Source: Candidatus Harpocratesius repetitus (GTDB lineage: Archaea; Asgardarchaeota; Lokiarchaeia; Sigyniarchaeales; Promethearchaeaceae). From it: a stretch of 64,000 nucleotides of DNA. Of the stretch, positions 16,817 to 25,903 are shown one piece after another. Below the pieces are notes generated by a model. It saw only the letters and a program-made list of their open reading frames with translations, ran no database searches and was not told the DNA's origin. The stretch is taken from positions 3,783,450 to 3,847,449 of the forward strand of contig JAIZWK010000001.1 of the NCBI GenBank assembly GCA_021498095.1, written 5' to 3'. The first letter of the stretch is position 1. The number at the start of each line of letters is the position of its first letter. The translations under genes and the position numbers were made by a program.

Positions 16817-18580
16817 ATGACCGAACATTTATTACTAAAAAAATTTATTTCATATTATCGCCCGCACCTTAAACTCTTTATACTTGATATGGTGTGTGCG
16901 TTTTTAATTGCTGCTTTAGATTTGGTATTTCCTCTTATTAGTGAAAGATTTTTAAAGGATTTCATTGTCAACTCCAATTTACGAATGATTTGGACCTTTG
17001 GTGGAATATTATTAGGATTATATTTAATTCGAACAGTTGCATTTTACATTATGGCATATTGGGGCCATTTAGTAGGAGTTAACATGGAATTTGATATGCG
17101 TGCTGATTTATTTCGACACATTCAGAAATTAGACTCCGAATATTTTGATAACACCAAAACTGGTCAAATCATGGCTCGACTTACAAATGATCTTCGCGAT
17201 ATCACTGAGCTGGCACATCATGGACCCGAGGATTTGTTTATCTCCATAATTGAGATAATTGGAACTTTTATTCTACTACTATTAAGAAGTTGGCTTCTTA
17301 CGCTTATTCTTTTTGTATTTGTGGCAATTTTAATCTGGTTTACAGTTGGAATGCGTACAACTATGTTGAAAGCGTTTAGAAATACGCGCCAAGAGCATGC
17401 TGAAATTAATTCTGTGCTCGAAAATTCAATTTCTGGCATCCGTTTATGCAAAAGTTTTGCAGCTGAACCTTATGAATTTGAAAAATTTGAGCATAATAAC
17501 ATTCGATATCGAAAATCTTACTATAAAGCATATCGAGTTATGGCAAATTATGCTTCAGGAAGTAATTTTCTTACAGATATTTTAAGTTTGATTGCGTTAG
17601 TGGTTGGAGCAGTTTTTGTAGTCAAGGGAATTCAAGGATTAAGTAAGGAACAATTGGTAACTTATCTTTTATTTACTAGCATTTTTGTGGCTCCAATTCG
17701 ACGATTAGTTCAATTCACACAAATATTTCAATCAGGATTTGCCGGATTTATACGTTTTGGCGAAATTATGGATATTAAACCCAAAATAATCGATAGTCCT
17801 GAGGCTAAACCACTAGACAACATTCAAGGAAATATTGAATTTCGTAATGTAACCTTCAAGTATAAGGATCAAACAAAACCGGTTCTTCATAACTTTAATT
17901 TATTTATTGAACAAGGAAAGACTGTAGCATTGGTTGGGCCCTCAGGAGTAGGAAAGACCACAATCACCCATTTAATTCCGAGATTCTATGAAGTAGATGA
18001 AGGTCAAATTTTACTTGATGGAAAAAATATCAAATCCATCGCAATTGACTCCCTGCGTAGCAATATTGGTTTTGTTCAACAAGATGTTATCGTTTTCTAT
18101 GGAACAATCCGAGATAATATCATTTATGGAAAACCAGATGCAAGTGAAGAAGAAATAATTCAAGCAGCAAAACTTGCAAACATCCATGATTTTATCATGT
18201 CTTTACCTGATGGATACGATTCAATGGTTGGAGAGCGAGGTGTAAAACTTTCAGGCGGGCAAAAACAAAGATTAGCCATTGCTCGAGTATTTCTCAGAAA
18301 TCCGCCTATACTTATTTTGGATGAAGCCACTTCTTCACTTGATACTGTTACTGAATTGTTAATTCAAGATGCAATTATAAAACTGGCAAAAGGTCGAACC
18401 ACAATAATAGTAGCACACCGATTGAGTACTATTAAAAACGCCGATGAGATTTTGGTGCTTACTGATGAAGGTATTGCCGAACGTGGGAACCATGATGAAC
18501 TACTTGCACGAAACGGTCTTTATACCAATCTTTATAATGCTCAATTTGAAGGTTACCTACCTGATTTCATCGAAAAATAA
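16817..18580 (+). CDS. ABC exporter half-transporter (membrane domain fused to ATPase)
   Basis: 587 residues. Six membrane helices (1-310) belong to the type IV exporter fold (YFDNTKTGQIMARLTND is the coupling region). The ATPase has Walker A VGPSGVGKTT, Q-loop GFVQQD, signature LSGGQKQR, Walker B PILILDEATSSLD and switch AHRLST. It works as a homodimer, like MsbA, LmrA or Sav1866, pumping lipids, drugs or peptides outward. The gene is bacterial in type. It is divergent from the symporter remnant across 202 bp, and T-rich tandem repeats follow its stop. Substrate cannot be deduced. Confidence 0.93.
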   Translation: MTEHLLLKKFISYYRPHLKLFILDMVCAFLIAALDLVFPLISERFLKDFIVNSNLRMIWTFGGILLGLYLIRTVAFYIMAYWGHLVGVNMEFDMRADLFRHIQKLDSEYFDNTKTGQIMARLTNDLRDITELAHHGPEDLFISIIEIIGTFILLLLRSWLLTLILFVFVAILIWFTVGMRTTMLKAFRNTRQEHAEINSVLENSISGIRLCKSFAAEPYEFEKFEHNNIRYRKSYYKAYRVMANYASGSNFLTDILSLIALVVGAVFVVKGIQGLSKEQLVTYLLFTSIFVAPIRRLVQFTQIFQSGFAGFIRFGEIMDIKPKIIDSPEAKPLDNIQGNIEFRNVTFKYKDQTKPVLHNFNLFIEQGKTVALVGPSGVGKTTITHLIPRFYEVDEGQILLDGKNIKSIAIDSLRSNIGFVQQDVIVFYGTIRDNIIYGKPDASEEEIIQAAKLANIHDFIMSLPDGYDSMVGERGVKLSGGQKQRLAIARVFLRNPPILILDEATSSLDTVTELLIQDAIIKLAKGRTTIIVAHRLSTIKNADEILVLTDEGIAERGNHDELLARNGLYTNLYNAQFEGYLPDFIEK

Positions 18581-18590
18581 CCTTTTTGTT

Positions 18591-18720
18591 TTTTTCCAAT
18601 TTTTTCCAAGTTTTTCTACCTTTTTCCAACATTTTCTAACTTTTTCCAATATTTTCTAACTTTTTCCAATATTTTCTAACTTTTTCCAATATTTTCTAAC
18701 TTTTTCCAATATTTCCATCT
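18591..18720 (+). repeat. T-rich tandem repeat, 20-bp period
   Basis: Starting 11 bp after the exporter stop, ten-base units TTTTTCCAAT and ATTTTCTAAC alternate; from 18621 to 18700 four 20-bp units are nearly identical, with looser copies on both sides. Archaeal transcription ends at T-runs, so this could be a stack of terminators for the exporter made by slippage. The unit is too short and lacks spacers for CRISPR. Confidence 0.85.
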
Positions 18721-18760
18721 TTATCTAACTATTTTCAACTACTTATTCAAAATTTTAAAA

Positions 18761-18800
18761 GATTAGTAATAAAAAAAGAAGAACTCCTAATGCAAAGGAG
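18761..18800 (-). terminator. Hairpin plus T-tract terminating selD
   Basis: Read on the minus strand, CTCCT(TTGCATT)AGGAG (18800-18784) is a 5-bp stem followed by TTCTTCTTTTTTTATT. This lies just past the SECIS-like hairpin and before the converging exporter repeats, as expected for the end of the selD transcript. Confidence 0.55.
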
Positions 18801-18841
18801 GCTCGGGAGAAAACTCAAAGTTTACTTCTCTCCGTCGTAGC
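18801..18841 (-). promoter_or_regulatory. SECIS-like hairpin in the 3' region of selD
   Basis: On the minus strand, 35 nt after the selD stop, GGAGAGAA pairs with TTTTCTCC (eight pairs, one G-U). Below that stem, CGAC faces CCGAG, allowing tandem G-A pairs, and GCT pairs with AGC at the base. The loop side carries GTAAAC, with an AAA run 12 nt after the G-A element. Archaeal SECIS elements sit in the 3' untranslated region; the G-A core and unpaired As resemble the eukaryotic type. The position downstream of a TGA-containing selD supports the call; the exact fold is inferred. Confidence 0.55.
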
Positions 18842-18875
18842 ATTGAATTACAAGATAATTTATTCCATTAAGATC

Positions 18876-19937
18876 TTAATATTCTTCAATTTCATGGTAG
18901 GTGATCTTATCATCAAATTTAACACCCTGTAGATCTTTTTCAATCTGTCCTATCTCTATCCACCAAACACCAAAAGAATCCAACATGGAAGTGAAATCAC
19001 TCCAAATGCTTGGATCAACTGCAATTAACATGGGACCTGCAATTTCCGCAGATTCCCCTTCAGATAACCCATAACAAAAGAGATCATCCAACTCTAATGC
19101 ATAAGCAATTGCAGGTAAATGAGTAATGCGTGCCCCCAAGTCGGTATTCAGAAGCATTTCTTCAAGATGACCTTTAAAACCGAAACCTGTAATATCCGTC
19201 ATGGCATGAATATGAGAGAAAAACTTGCCAGCGTGAATTACATCAGGAATGGGTTTATTGCTAGTCGTCATGATTTTTGTAGCTATAGAAACGGCGCGTT
19301 CAATTCGTGTCAAATCAAAATTCTTCAACCATGCAATATCTGAATTTTTAGCACGATCCGCAGCCATTACGGGATGAATTCCCAAGGGTTTGGTTAATAA
19401 AAGCCGATCACTCGCTTTAATTCCACGTTTAAAGATTAAATGTGCAGTTTTTTCGATAGCACTTACACTTCCACCTAATAATGGCCATGGATTTTGAATA
19501 GTATGACCGCCTGAAATGTCAGCACCTAATGATTTAAGCAGATCTCGTGTTCCTTTGAGCATCTCCTCGGCATAACCTTTGGGAAGATCGGTGGGTAGTC
19601 CTAAGAAACAACTGTAGTTTAAGATACGGCGCGCATTTAGAGCATATATATCATTTGTTACATTAACAGCTGCAATTTTTCCCATGATATATGGATCATC
19701 ATGAATTGGAGTTACAATATCCAGATTGGTTAATAGACTATCTGTCTCAGAAATTGCAGTAATTGCGCAATCTTCTGCATCCGAATTAAGTCCGACTTGA
19801 TTGAGTAGATTATTGAGATCAAGGGCAGGAAGTTTACAGGATCATCCATGAAGTTGAGTTTTTTCAGTTAATCTGAAGACAGAGTTTTTTGAAAGAATAT
19901 TAAAATCGGACTGTCGTTCAAAATTTATTCGATTCAC
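18876..19937 (-). CDS. selD: Selenide, water dikinase SelD, itself a selenoprotein (Sec at codon 32)
   Basis: Makes selenophosphate from selenide and ATP for selenocysteine synthesis. From ATG 19685 downstream the protein is plainly SelD (GKIAAVNVTNDIYALNA, GLPTDLPKG, GADISGGHTI, DITGFGFKGHLEEML), but that start omits the catalytic N-terminus. In the same frame upstream, after a TGA at 19842-19844, the reading is THE family active site: THELIKE-type residues TQLHG-U-SCKLPALDL and later TPIHDDPYIMG. With TGA read as selenocysteine the motif is HG-Sec-SCK, equal to the GCGCK/GUGCK site. GTG 19937 with GGAG 5 nt upstream gives 353 residues, the usual length; GTG 19943 is possible. A stop at 19959-19961 bounds the frame. 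A SECIS-like hairpin follows the stop codon. Confidence 0.92.
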
Positions 19938-20023
19938 CTCCACTCCGTGAGTGCATGATTATAAGAAGAAATCAACCAAAAAAAACTGTGGTATTATTTA
20001 AAATTAATAAATTTAACTTCAAT

Positions 20024-22915
20024 TTACAAGATAATTTCCATTTCTTTTTGCACGCTCGATAATTTTCCAAATGGGTTTTGGTAATTAATATTTAATAGCC
20101 AACGTTTTAATTCATAGCGCTTTTCCCTTTCTTTTTCAATTTTAAATACCCATCTTAAAATTCGAGAGGTTTCTGGTTCAAATTCATGAATTATCAATTC
20201 AAGTGGATCACTTTGATTTGTTTGCAGTTTTAAAAAAGAAGGATGAATAAAGATTAGACTTAAATCATTCAAAAAGAATTTTGTTGGATTATGAAGACGG
20301 AGATCAAAAATAATTTTACTTCCAATAATTTCAACTTTTCTATGCAATTGTATGAAATTTTCACCTAATGGTTTGTTGGGTTGAACCAATGCGTTATTTC
20401 GAATTTCTGCAAGAAGTTTGTGTTTCTTTAATAAATTAAATATAGAAGTCTTCAATTCTTCAATAGGAATTGAATATACTCGAGATAGTTGATATAAAGA
20501 AAGAGGATTCATATAACTTAAATATTCATTAATTTCAGCGCTGAAGATTTCTTCTTCAATAGCATCTTGAAATTTATCTAATAAGTCTTTTAATTCAATT
20601 TTTACATTATTCCAATGAAGCACATAATTTTGCAATTCTTCAGGATTTATTTGAGATAAGTCAATAGAATCAATTTTTTGATATATATTATCAATTTCTT
20701 TATTATACTCTTCAATTGTGTTAGAAATATTATCTATTGTCATTTTAACCATATTACGCGCTTCAGCAAACCGACGTTTTTTAATTTCAAGAAATATGGG
20801 TTTTGTTAATTTATCAAAGCTTTCTTTAATCTCACGCAAATTTTGAATAGCTTGTAAAACAATACGTTGAAGATTACTATTTAGAAAATCAAATGTTATT
20901 TTCTTTTTCAAAATATTTTGATTATCATCCTTTATTTCGAGAGTTCTTTCTAAATCTTTGAAACGATAAATTACTGAAGAAAGATATTGTTGAACTTCAA
21001 TCTTAACATCAACCCATAATAAGGTAACTTCTTTCAAAGCCTCTTTAAATTCCATATTTTGCATCCACAATTGCCCAATTTCAAATTCCAGGGTATAAAG
21101 TTCTTTCCGCACAAAAGAAATTTTTTCTAATAACTTTTCAGAAAGGGTAGATTCAGATAAATTTTGATTTTCATGAAGTTGATTCTCAAGATCTTCGATT
21201 TCTTTGTAATTTTCATTCATTTGGTGAATTCTATTTGTTAATTTTTGAATTTCTTGCTTTAATTCATCTAAATATTTTTCACGTCCTTCTGAAAGTCTAT
21301 TAATCATGATATATTTTACATCTGAAATATTCTCAAGAACTTCATCCTTTATTTCTTTGAAATCTTGTACAATCTCCATAGAAAAACGTTTAAATTCGGA
21401 GTTATTTAAAAACGTCTCCATTTCATTTAGTTTTTCGACAATTCGATTACTCTCTTCTTCCATAAATACTTCTGCTTTTTGAAATTGATTTTCTTCTATC
21501 ATTCTCTCAGATTCTTCACGCATATTTTGTATATAGGTCTGAAAATCTTCAAGTCCTTGATAAAATTCTTTTCGTTGTATTTCAATTTCTTTAATGTCTT
21601 CATCGATATTTTCAAATAAATTATGAATTTTTTCTAATGAAATATCAATCTCATCAAGCACATCGAGATCTTTCTCATCTTTTCGATAGTTTTGAAGATT
21701 TATAAAAGTCCATACTGCAACAGATTGTATATTCAGAATATAAGTCAAATCACCTAAAAGTCTTATAGTTTGCCTTCTTTGGCGCCAATCATCCGGATTT
21801 AATCCTAAATACATACGTGCTAATTCTTCTTCAAATACATCTGATTTTTCCATATAAATTTTAATCAAACAATCACTAATAAAATCTCTAAACTTTGAGC
21901 CTGAATCAATTAATTGCTGAATTAACTGAGGTAACATCTGATGCATGTTTTGCACAACAATGAATATTGTAGATTCAGTTATTCCTTCTAAAATATCTCT
22001 TGATACATCATTTTCTTCAAGATACTGTCTGAAAAATTGAAGTAATCCAGGACCCTTTGATTTCCCCACTTTAACAAATGCATCAATGGTTTTTGTCTGA
22101 ACCATCATAATAGAATCAGAAAACATATCAATCAAACGGTGGAAGATTATTGTAAAATCAGTGAAAAATAAATCGCCTATTTCTCCGACTATCCAAATTC
22201 CTTTTTCGCGTATTTCCCAATCTGAATCATTTAAGATAGATAATAAGATATCAACCATTTCTGGACCAGATAAGTGGTAGCCTAATGCTTTTACTGCTTC
22301 TGTAGTTAAACCTCTGATTTCTTCATCAGGATCTCGAATTAATTTAGAAAAACTTGCTTGAAATATTTCGAGTAGTCTTTTTGGAGGATGAGAACTAGGA
22401 ACCAAAAATTCCAGCATACCTTCTATAGCTTTTGCTCTAACCCTCCAAGATTTATCCTCAAACATCTTTGAATAAGTTATGTAAAGATCAGGATAATGAT
22501 CAAATGATTTCTTAAGTACTTCAGCAAGTAGTTTAACTGCTGATTCTCGAACCTTTTTATCTGTATCGAATAGTTTTGATTCACACATTTCAATAATTGG
22601 ATCAAATTTCGCAATATCAGCAATTCTAAAGATTTTTCTAAGAATAAGAAGTGTTTCTTGACGAACCCAATATTCTTTATTATTCAACAACTCTGGAATA
22701 TATTTCATAGTCAATTCTATGGTTAATGGAGTTTTATCACAAAGAGCATCATAAACTTCCAAACAATAAGCAAGGTGGTCTTCATCTTCTGATTGTAAGG
22801 TATTAACCAGAAAAGAATTGGTTCTTTCTATCGCAATTTCATACTGGCGATTCTTAATTGCTTGCTGAATAAATTCAATGAGATTGTTCGCATTATTCAA
22901 AATTTCGGGGTTCAT
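20024..22915 (-). CDS. Large HEAT-repeat, coiled-coil protein with C-terminal beta domain
   Basis: 963 residues, not a named family. Residues 1-400 are HEAT-type helical repeats (YWVRQETLLILRKIF, KKVRESAVKLLAEVL, DWEIREKGIWIVGEIG). About 420-790 is long coiled coil, rich in Glu, Lys and Ile. About 795-840 (PLSLYQLSRVYSIPIEEL and following) looks like a winged helix of the kind that ends PCI domains. The last 110 residues have the strand pattern of an Ig-like 'ear' (FDLRLHNPTKFFLNDLSLIF). No signal or membrane helix. The HEAT-to-ear order recalls coat adaptor subunits, but this is shape resemblance only. It may be a cytoplasmic scaffold. Confidence 0.8.
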   Translation of the reverse strand: MNPEILNNANNLIEFIQQAIKNRQYEIAIERTNSFLVNTLQSEDEDHLAYCLEVYDALCDKTPLTIELTMKYIPELLNNKEYWVRQETLLILRKIFRIADIAKFDPIIEMCESKLFDTDKKVRESAVKLLAEVLKKSFDHYPDLYITYSKMFEDKSWRVRAKAIEGMLEFLVPSSHPPKRLLEIFQASFSKLIRDPDEEIRGLTTEAVKALGYHLSGPEMVDILLSILNDSDWEIREKGIWIVGEIGDLFFTDFTIIFHRLIDMFSDSIMMVQTKTIDAFVKVGKSKGPGLLQFFRQYLEENDVSRDILEGITESTIFIVVQNMHQMLPQLIQQLIDSGSKFRDFISDCLIKIYMEKSDVFEEELARMYLGLNPDDWRQRRQTIRLLGDLTYILNIQSVAVWTFINLQNYRKDEKDLDVLDEIDISLEKIHNLFENIDEDIKEIEIQRKEFYQGLEDFQTYIQNMREESERMIEENQFQKAEVFMEEESNRIVEKLNEMETFLNNSEFKRFSMEIVQDFKEIKDEVLENISDVKYIMINRLSEGREKYLDELKQEIQKLTNRIHQMNENYKEIEDLENQLHENQNLSESTLSEKLLEKISFVRKELYTLEFEIGQLWMQNMEFKEALKEVTLLWVDVKIEVQQYLSSVIYRFKDLERTLEIKDDNQNILKKKITFDFLNSNLQRIVLQAIQNLREIKESFDKLTKPIFLEIKKRRFAEARNMVKMTIDNISNTIEEYNKEIDNIYQKIDSIDLSQINPEELQNYVLHWNNVKIELKDLLDKFQDAIEEEIFSAEINEYLSYMNPLSLYQLSRVYSIPIEELKTSIFNLLKKHKLLAEIRNNALVQPNKPLGENFIQLHRKVEIIGSKIIFDLRLHNPTKFFLNDLSLIFIHPSFLKLQTNQSDPLELIIHEFEPETSRILRWVFKIEKEREKRYELKRWLLNINYQNPFGKLSSVQKEMEIIL

Positions 22916-23074
22916 CTTGGTACTCCAATCAAGAGTTTCCTTTGTATTATCCTACAATTCACATATAAAGATGCTTTCTTATATTTTTTTATTTTTCTAC
23001 TAAAAGATTTGGAAATTCTCCTTTAGATCATAAACGCGAAAAACTCATAAATTATGGGTTATTTTGAATTATTG

Positions 23075-24640
23075 ATGGCGAAGAAGAAAAAAAAAGCCGT
23101 AGTCGATCATGATGATATATCAGCGAAAGATTTAGGTATTACTCCAGAAAAGAAAGAAACTAAAAAATCCACTAAAAAAACAACCTCGAAGAAGAAAAGC
23201 ACGAAAAAAACTACTACAAAGAAATCTACATCGAAAAAATCGAGTGTAAAAAAAACTAGTGCAAAAAAGACTTCTGTAAAAAAGTCAACTTCGAAATCTA
23301 AAAAATCATCCTCAAAAAGAGCTTCAGTAACTAAGAAATCAACACGTAAAAAAACAGCAAAAAAGATTACTAAAAAACAAGAATTCATTCAAAGTTCCTG
23401 CAATGTGGGTTTAGTAGGACATGTAGATCATGGAAAGACCACATTGGTAAAATCACTCTCTGGAACTTGGACTGAACGCTACAGTGATGAACAAAATCGT
23501 GGAATTACAATTAAACTTGGTTATGCAGAAACTGTTATTTTAGAATGTCCTAATTGTCATTTATTAATATCTGAGAATCTCGCGAACAAAGCAAGAAAAA
23601 GTAAGAAAGATCCCAAAGGGATGTGTCCGAATTGTCAAATTCCTTTGGAATTTAGAAGACGGTTAAGTTTTGTTGATGCTCCAGGTCATGAAATCCTTAT
23701 GGCAACTATGCTTTCAGGTGCATCATTAATGGATGGTGCTATTCTTTTAGTAGCCGCAAATGAAGATTGTCCCCAACCTCAAACACGTGAACACTTGGCT
23801 GCTTTAGAAATTGCAAAAATTGAAAATATTATCATTGTTCAAAATAAAATTGATTCAGTAGGTAGAGAACGTACTTTAGAACATTATCGACAAATTAAAG
23901 CATTTGTTAAGGGAACAATTGCAGAAAATGCACCAATTATCCCTGTTTCAGCGATATTTGATGCAAATGTGGATAAGGTAATCGAAGCAATTGAAGAATA
24001 CATCCCTTCTCCAGAATTAGATGACGAGTCAGATTTTCTGTTTAATGTAGCTCGATCTTTTGATGTAAATCGACCAGGAACAAAAATTGATGAATTAAAA
24101 GGTGGAGTTATTGGGGGTAGTATTATATCTGGAGTAGTCCACGTTGGAGATGAAATCGAAATTCGCCCAGGAATCAAAGATCCAGAAACGGGTAAATATC
24201 GTCCAGTAATTACTAAAGTTGCTTCAATTTATGAAAGCTCTCATTCATTAGAGAGTGCTCGACCAGGTGGTTTAATTGCATTTGGAACACTTCTTGATCC
24301 TGCAACTACTCGAACCGATCAACTTATTGGAAGTGTAGTTGGTGCTGTTGGAACTTTACCAGAAATAAAAACTACTATTCAAATTGAAACCCACTTATTA
24401 GATACAGTATTAGGTGCAGAAGAAGAGATAAAAGTGCAACCAATTAAAAATAATGAATTATTGATGATTGTTGTTGGTACTTCTCTCTCAGCTGGTATTG
24501 TTACAAAAATTGGGAAGAAAAATGTTATTACCTTAAAATTAAAAAGACCACTTTGTGCAATGGAAGGATCAATTACTGCAATTAGCAGGAGGATTAATAA
24601 TCGATTCCGGTTAATTGGATACGGTTATTTAATGGAATAA
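23075..24640 (+). CDS. Translation initiation factor 2 subunit gamma with a long basic N-terminal tail
   Basis: 521 residues, about 110 longer than usual for aIF2-gamma. The GTPase core has GHVDHGKT (115-122), a Cys4 zinc knuckle (CPNCHLL and CPNC), DAPGHE and QNKID, then two beta-barrel domains. It brings initiator tRNA to the small ribosomal subunit. Residues 28-102 are almost only Lys, Ser and Thr in KKTS/KKST repeats, like a histone H1 tail, and may bind RNA or DNA. ATG 23075 (MAKKKKKAVV) is preferred to ATG 23054, which would add an unlikely hydrophobic GYFELL start; neither has a clear ribosome site. It is divergent from the HEAT protein. Confidence 0.93.
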   Translation: MAKKKKKAVVDHDDISAKDLGITPEKKETKKSTKKTTSKKKSTKKTTTKKSTSKKSSVKKTSAKKTSVKKSTSKSKKSSSKRASVTKKSTRKKTAKKITKKQEFIQSSCNVGLVGHVDHGKTTLVKSLSGTWTERYSDEQNRGITIKLGYAETVILECPNCHLLISENLANKARKSKKDPKGMCPNCQIPLEFRRRLSFVDAPGHEILMATMLSGASLMDGAILLVAANEDCPQPQTREHLAALEIAKIENIIIVQNKIDSVGRERTLEHYRQIKAFVKGTIAENAPIIPVSAIFDANVDKVIEAIEEYIPSPELDDESDFLFNVARSFDVNRPGTKIDELKGGVIGGSIISGVVHVGDEIEIRPGIKDPETGKYRPVITKVASIYESSHSLESARPGGLIAFGTLLDPATTRTDQLIGSVVGAVGTLPEIKTTIQIETHLLDTVLGAEEEIKVQPIKNNELLMIVVGTSLSAGIVTKIGKKNVITLKLKRPLCAMEGSITAISRRINNRFRLIGYGYLME

Positions 24641-24708
24641 ATAGATAATTGAACATATAATTGAGTGAAAAAACACAAAAAAAGGGAACTACATTAAGGA
24701 AAATTTAA

Positions 24709-25197
24709 TTACAAATAAAATGAAGCTCCAGGATCATCATCCGAGTCTTCATCTTCATCATCATTCTTTTTCTTTTTCTTAAAGAGTTGGTCCATGATAT
24801 TTTGGGATAATTCATTTAATGTATCTGGATCTAAATCGAAGCCCATATCTTTTAAGTCTTTCATTTTCCCAAAGGGGACGACTTTTACATCAAATTTAGT
24901 ATTTTTAAGCTGTTGGGCTTTAATTCTACGCTCTTTTTCGCGATGTGCCAAGTTTCTCTTTATTTCTTTAGCATGTTTTTTATAGAGAAGATCAATAATT
25001 GTTTGAATTAGCTGTTTTTCTAATTCTTCTGCTTCTAGCAGCAATAATTCATCGGCGTTATATTTTTTTTCAAGAATTTGGATGGCTTCATCAATTGTAG
25101 CATGATTTGGAGTTATGGTCGTATTTCTCCGCACTTTATCAGATACAATTGCCCAATTAATTATCGCCCAAATGGGGGATCGGGAATTATCATTCAT
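24709..25197 (-). CDS. Hypothetical protein with basic helix and acidic tail
   Basis: 162 residues, not recognised. It starts with a 40-residue mixed region, then a long helix with EKKYNADELLLLEAEELEKQ, a basic stretch (HREKERRIKAQQLKNTK), and a short MKDLKDMGFDLDPDTLNELS segment. It ends in KKKKKNDDEDEDSDDD. Alternating basic and acidic low-complexity blocks suggest a soluble protein that binds RNA, ribosomes or other proteins. It converges on the aIF2-gamma gene, 68 bp apart. Function is not known. Confidence 0.6.
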   Translation of the reverse strand: MNDNSRSPIWAIINWAIVSDKVRRNTTITPNHATIDEAIQILEKKYNADELLLLEAEELEKQLIQTIIDLLYKKHAKEIKRNLAHREKERRIKAQQLKNTKFDVKVVPFGKMKDLKDMGFDLDPDTLNELSQNIMDQLFKKKKKNDDEDEDSDDDPGASFYL

Positions 25198-25903
25198 AAT
25201 TTTCGCTAAGTACTAGATCGAATTTTGCTTTTAAAAGTTAAGCATTTAGAATAATTCGACTATTTTTAAGGATAAAGGATCAATTAAGAGAAGCCATATT
25301 TTTTAAATTATTTCCAAATTATCTTTCAAATATTTATTTTTGGCAACTTATTTGAAATTTATATGCAAAGTATGCAGTATTTTAAAGCTTTTGACAAGGA
25401 AAAGCAGGAATATGCATAAATTGATATTTTTTATAAAACTCTCAAACTGGCAAAAAATATACTTTCCGCAGTTACAGTTGCTATCAAGAAAATACAAGAC
25501 TATGTGTGCAAAAGTTATATCTATTTATCCTGCGGAGAATATAAATAGGGTGATATAGACTCGCGTGCATTTAACTGTTCCTAAAACACATGAAGGTTTA
25601 GTATAGTGACTTCGGGCATAAATTACAATCACAAATAAACCCGAAATCTTATGAATTACCATTGTTCCACACCGATTTTGCCCAAAAATTCTATTTAATG
25701 TATAGAACAATTCAATAATTAAACGATTATTTCAATTAAACGAAAAATGGGGGAAAAAAATTCAAACCAAGGTGTCAATGAATTGATTCTTCGTAATTAA
25801 AAATAGCCAATAATTCTACTTTTTTGAAAAAATTATCTTAATTTTAAAGTTAAGCGGTATTTAATATTGTAAAAAGTAATCTTATTCTTTCAAGTGGATT
25901 ATC
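25198..25903. other. 706-bp intergenic stretch without a convincing gene
   Basis: Short open frames here have atypical composition and no start signals. A good TATA-like GAATATAAATAGG occurs at about 25538-25550 on the plus strand, and 60 nt on TTCGGG (25611-25616) can pair with CCCGAA (25640-25645). That could mark a small RNA, but the stem is only 6 bp with a 23-nt loop. The last 60 bases hold the promoter of the metallo-hydrolase. Confidence 0.4.

Noticed and set aside
18591..18720. CRISPR array
   Set aside because: Units of 20 bp are back to back, with no unique spacers, no cas genes and low complexity.
19683..19685. ATG 19685 as the start of SelD
   Set aside because: It leaves out the catalytic loop and 84 residues of conserved sequence that continue in frame through a TGA read as selenocysteine.
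23107..23388. Open frame antisense to the aIF2-gamma tail
   Set aside because: Phe/Val-rich shadow of a Lys/Ser/Thr repeat, with no promoter.
25560..25660. Small RNA gene in the 25.2-25.9 kb gap
   Set aside because: A good TATA-like box exists, but the only stem is 6 bp with a 23-nt loop and no known RNA signature is present.
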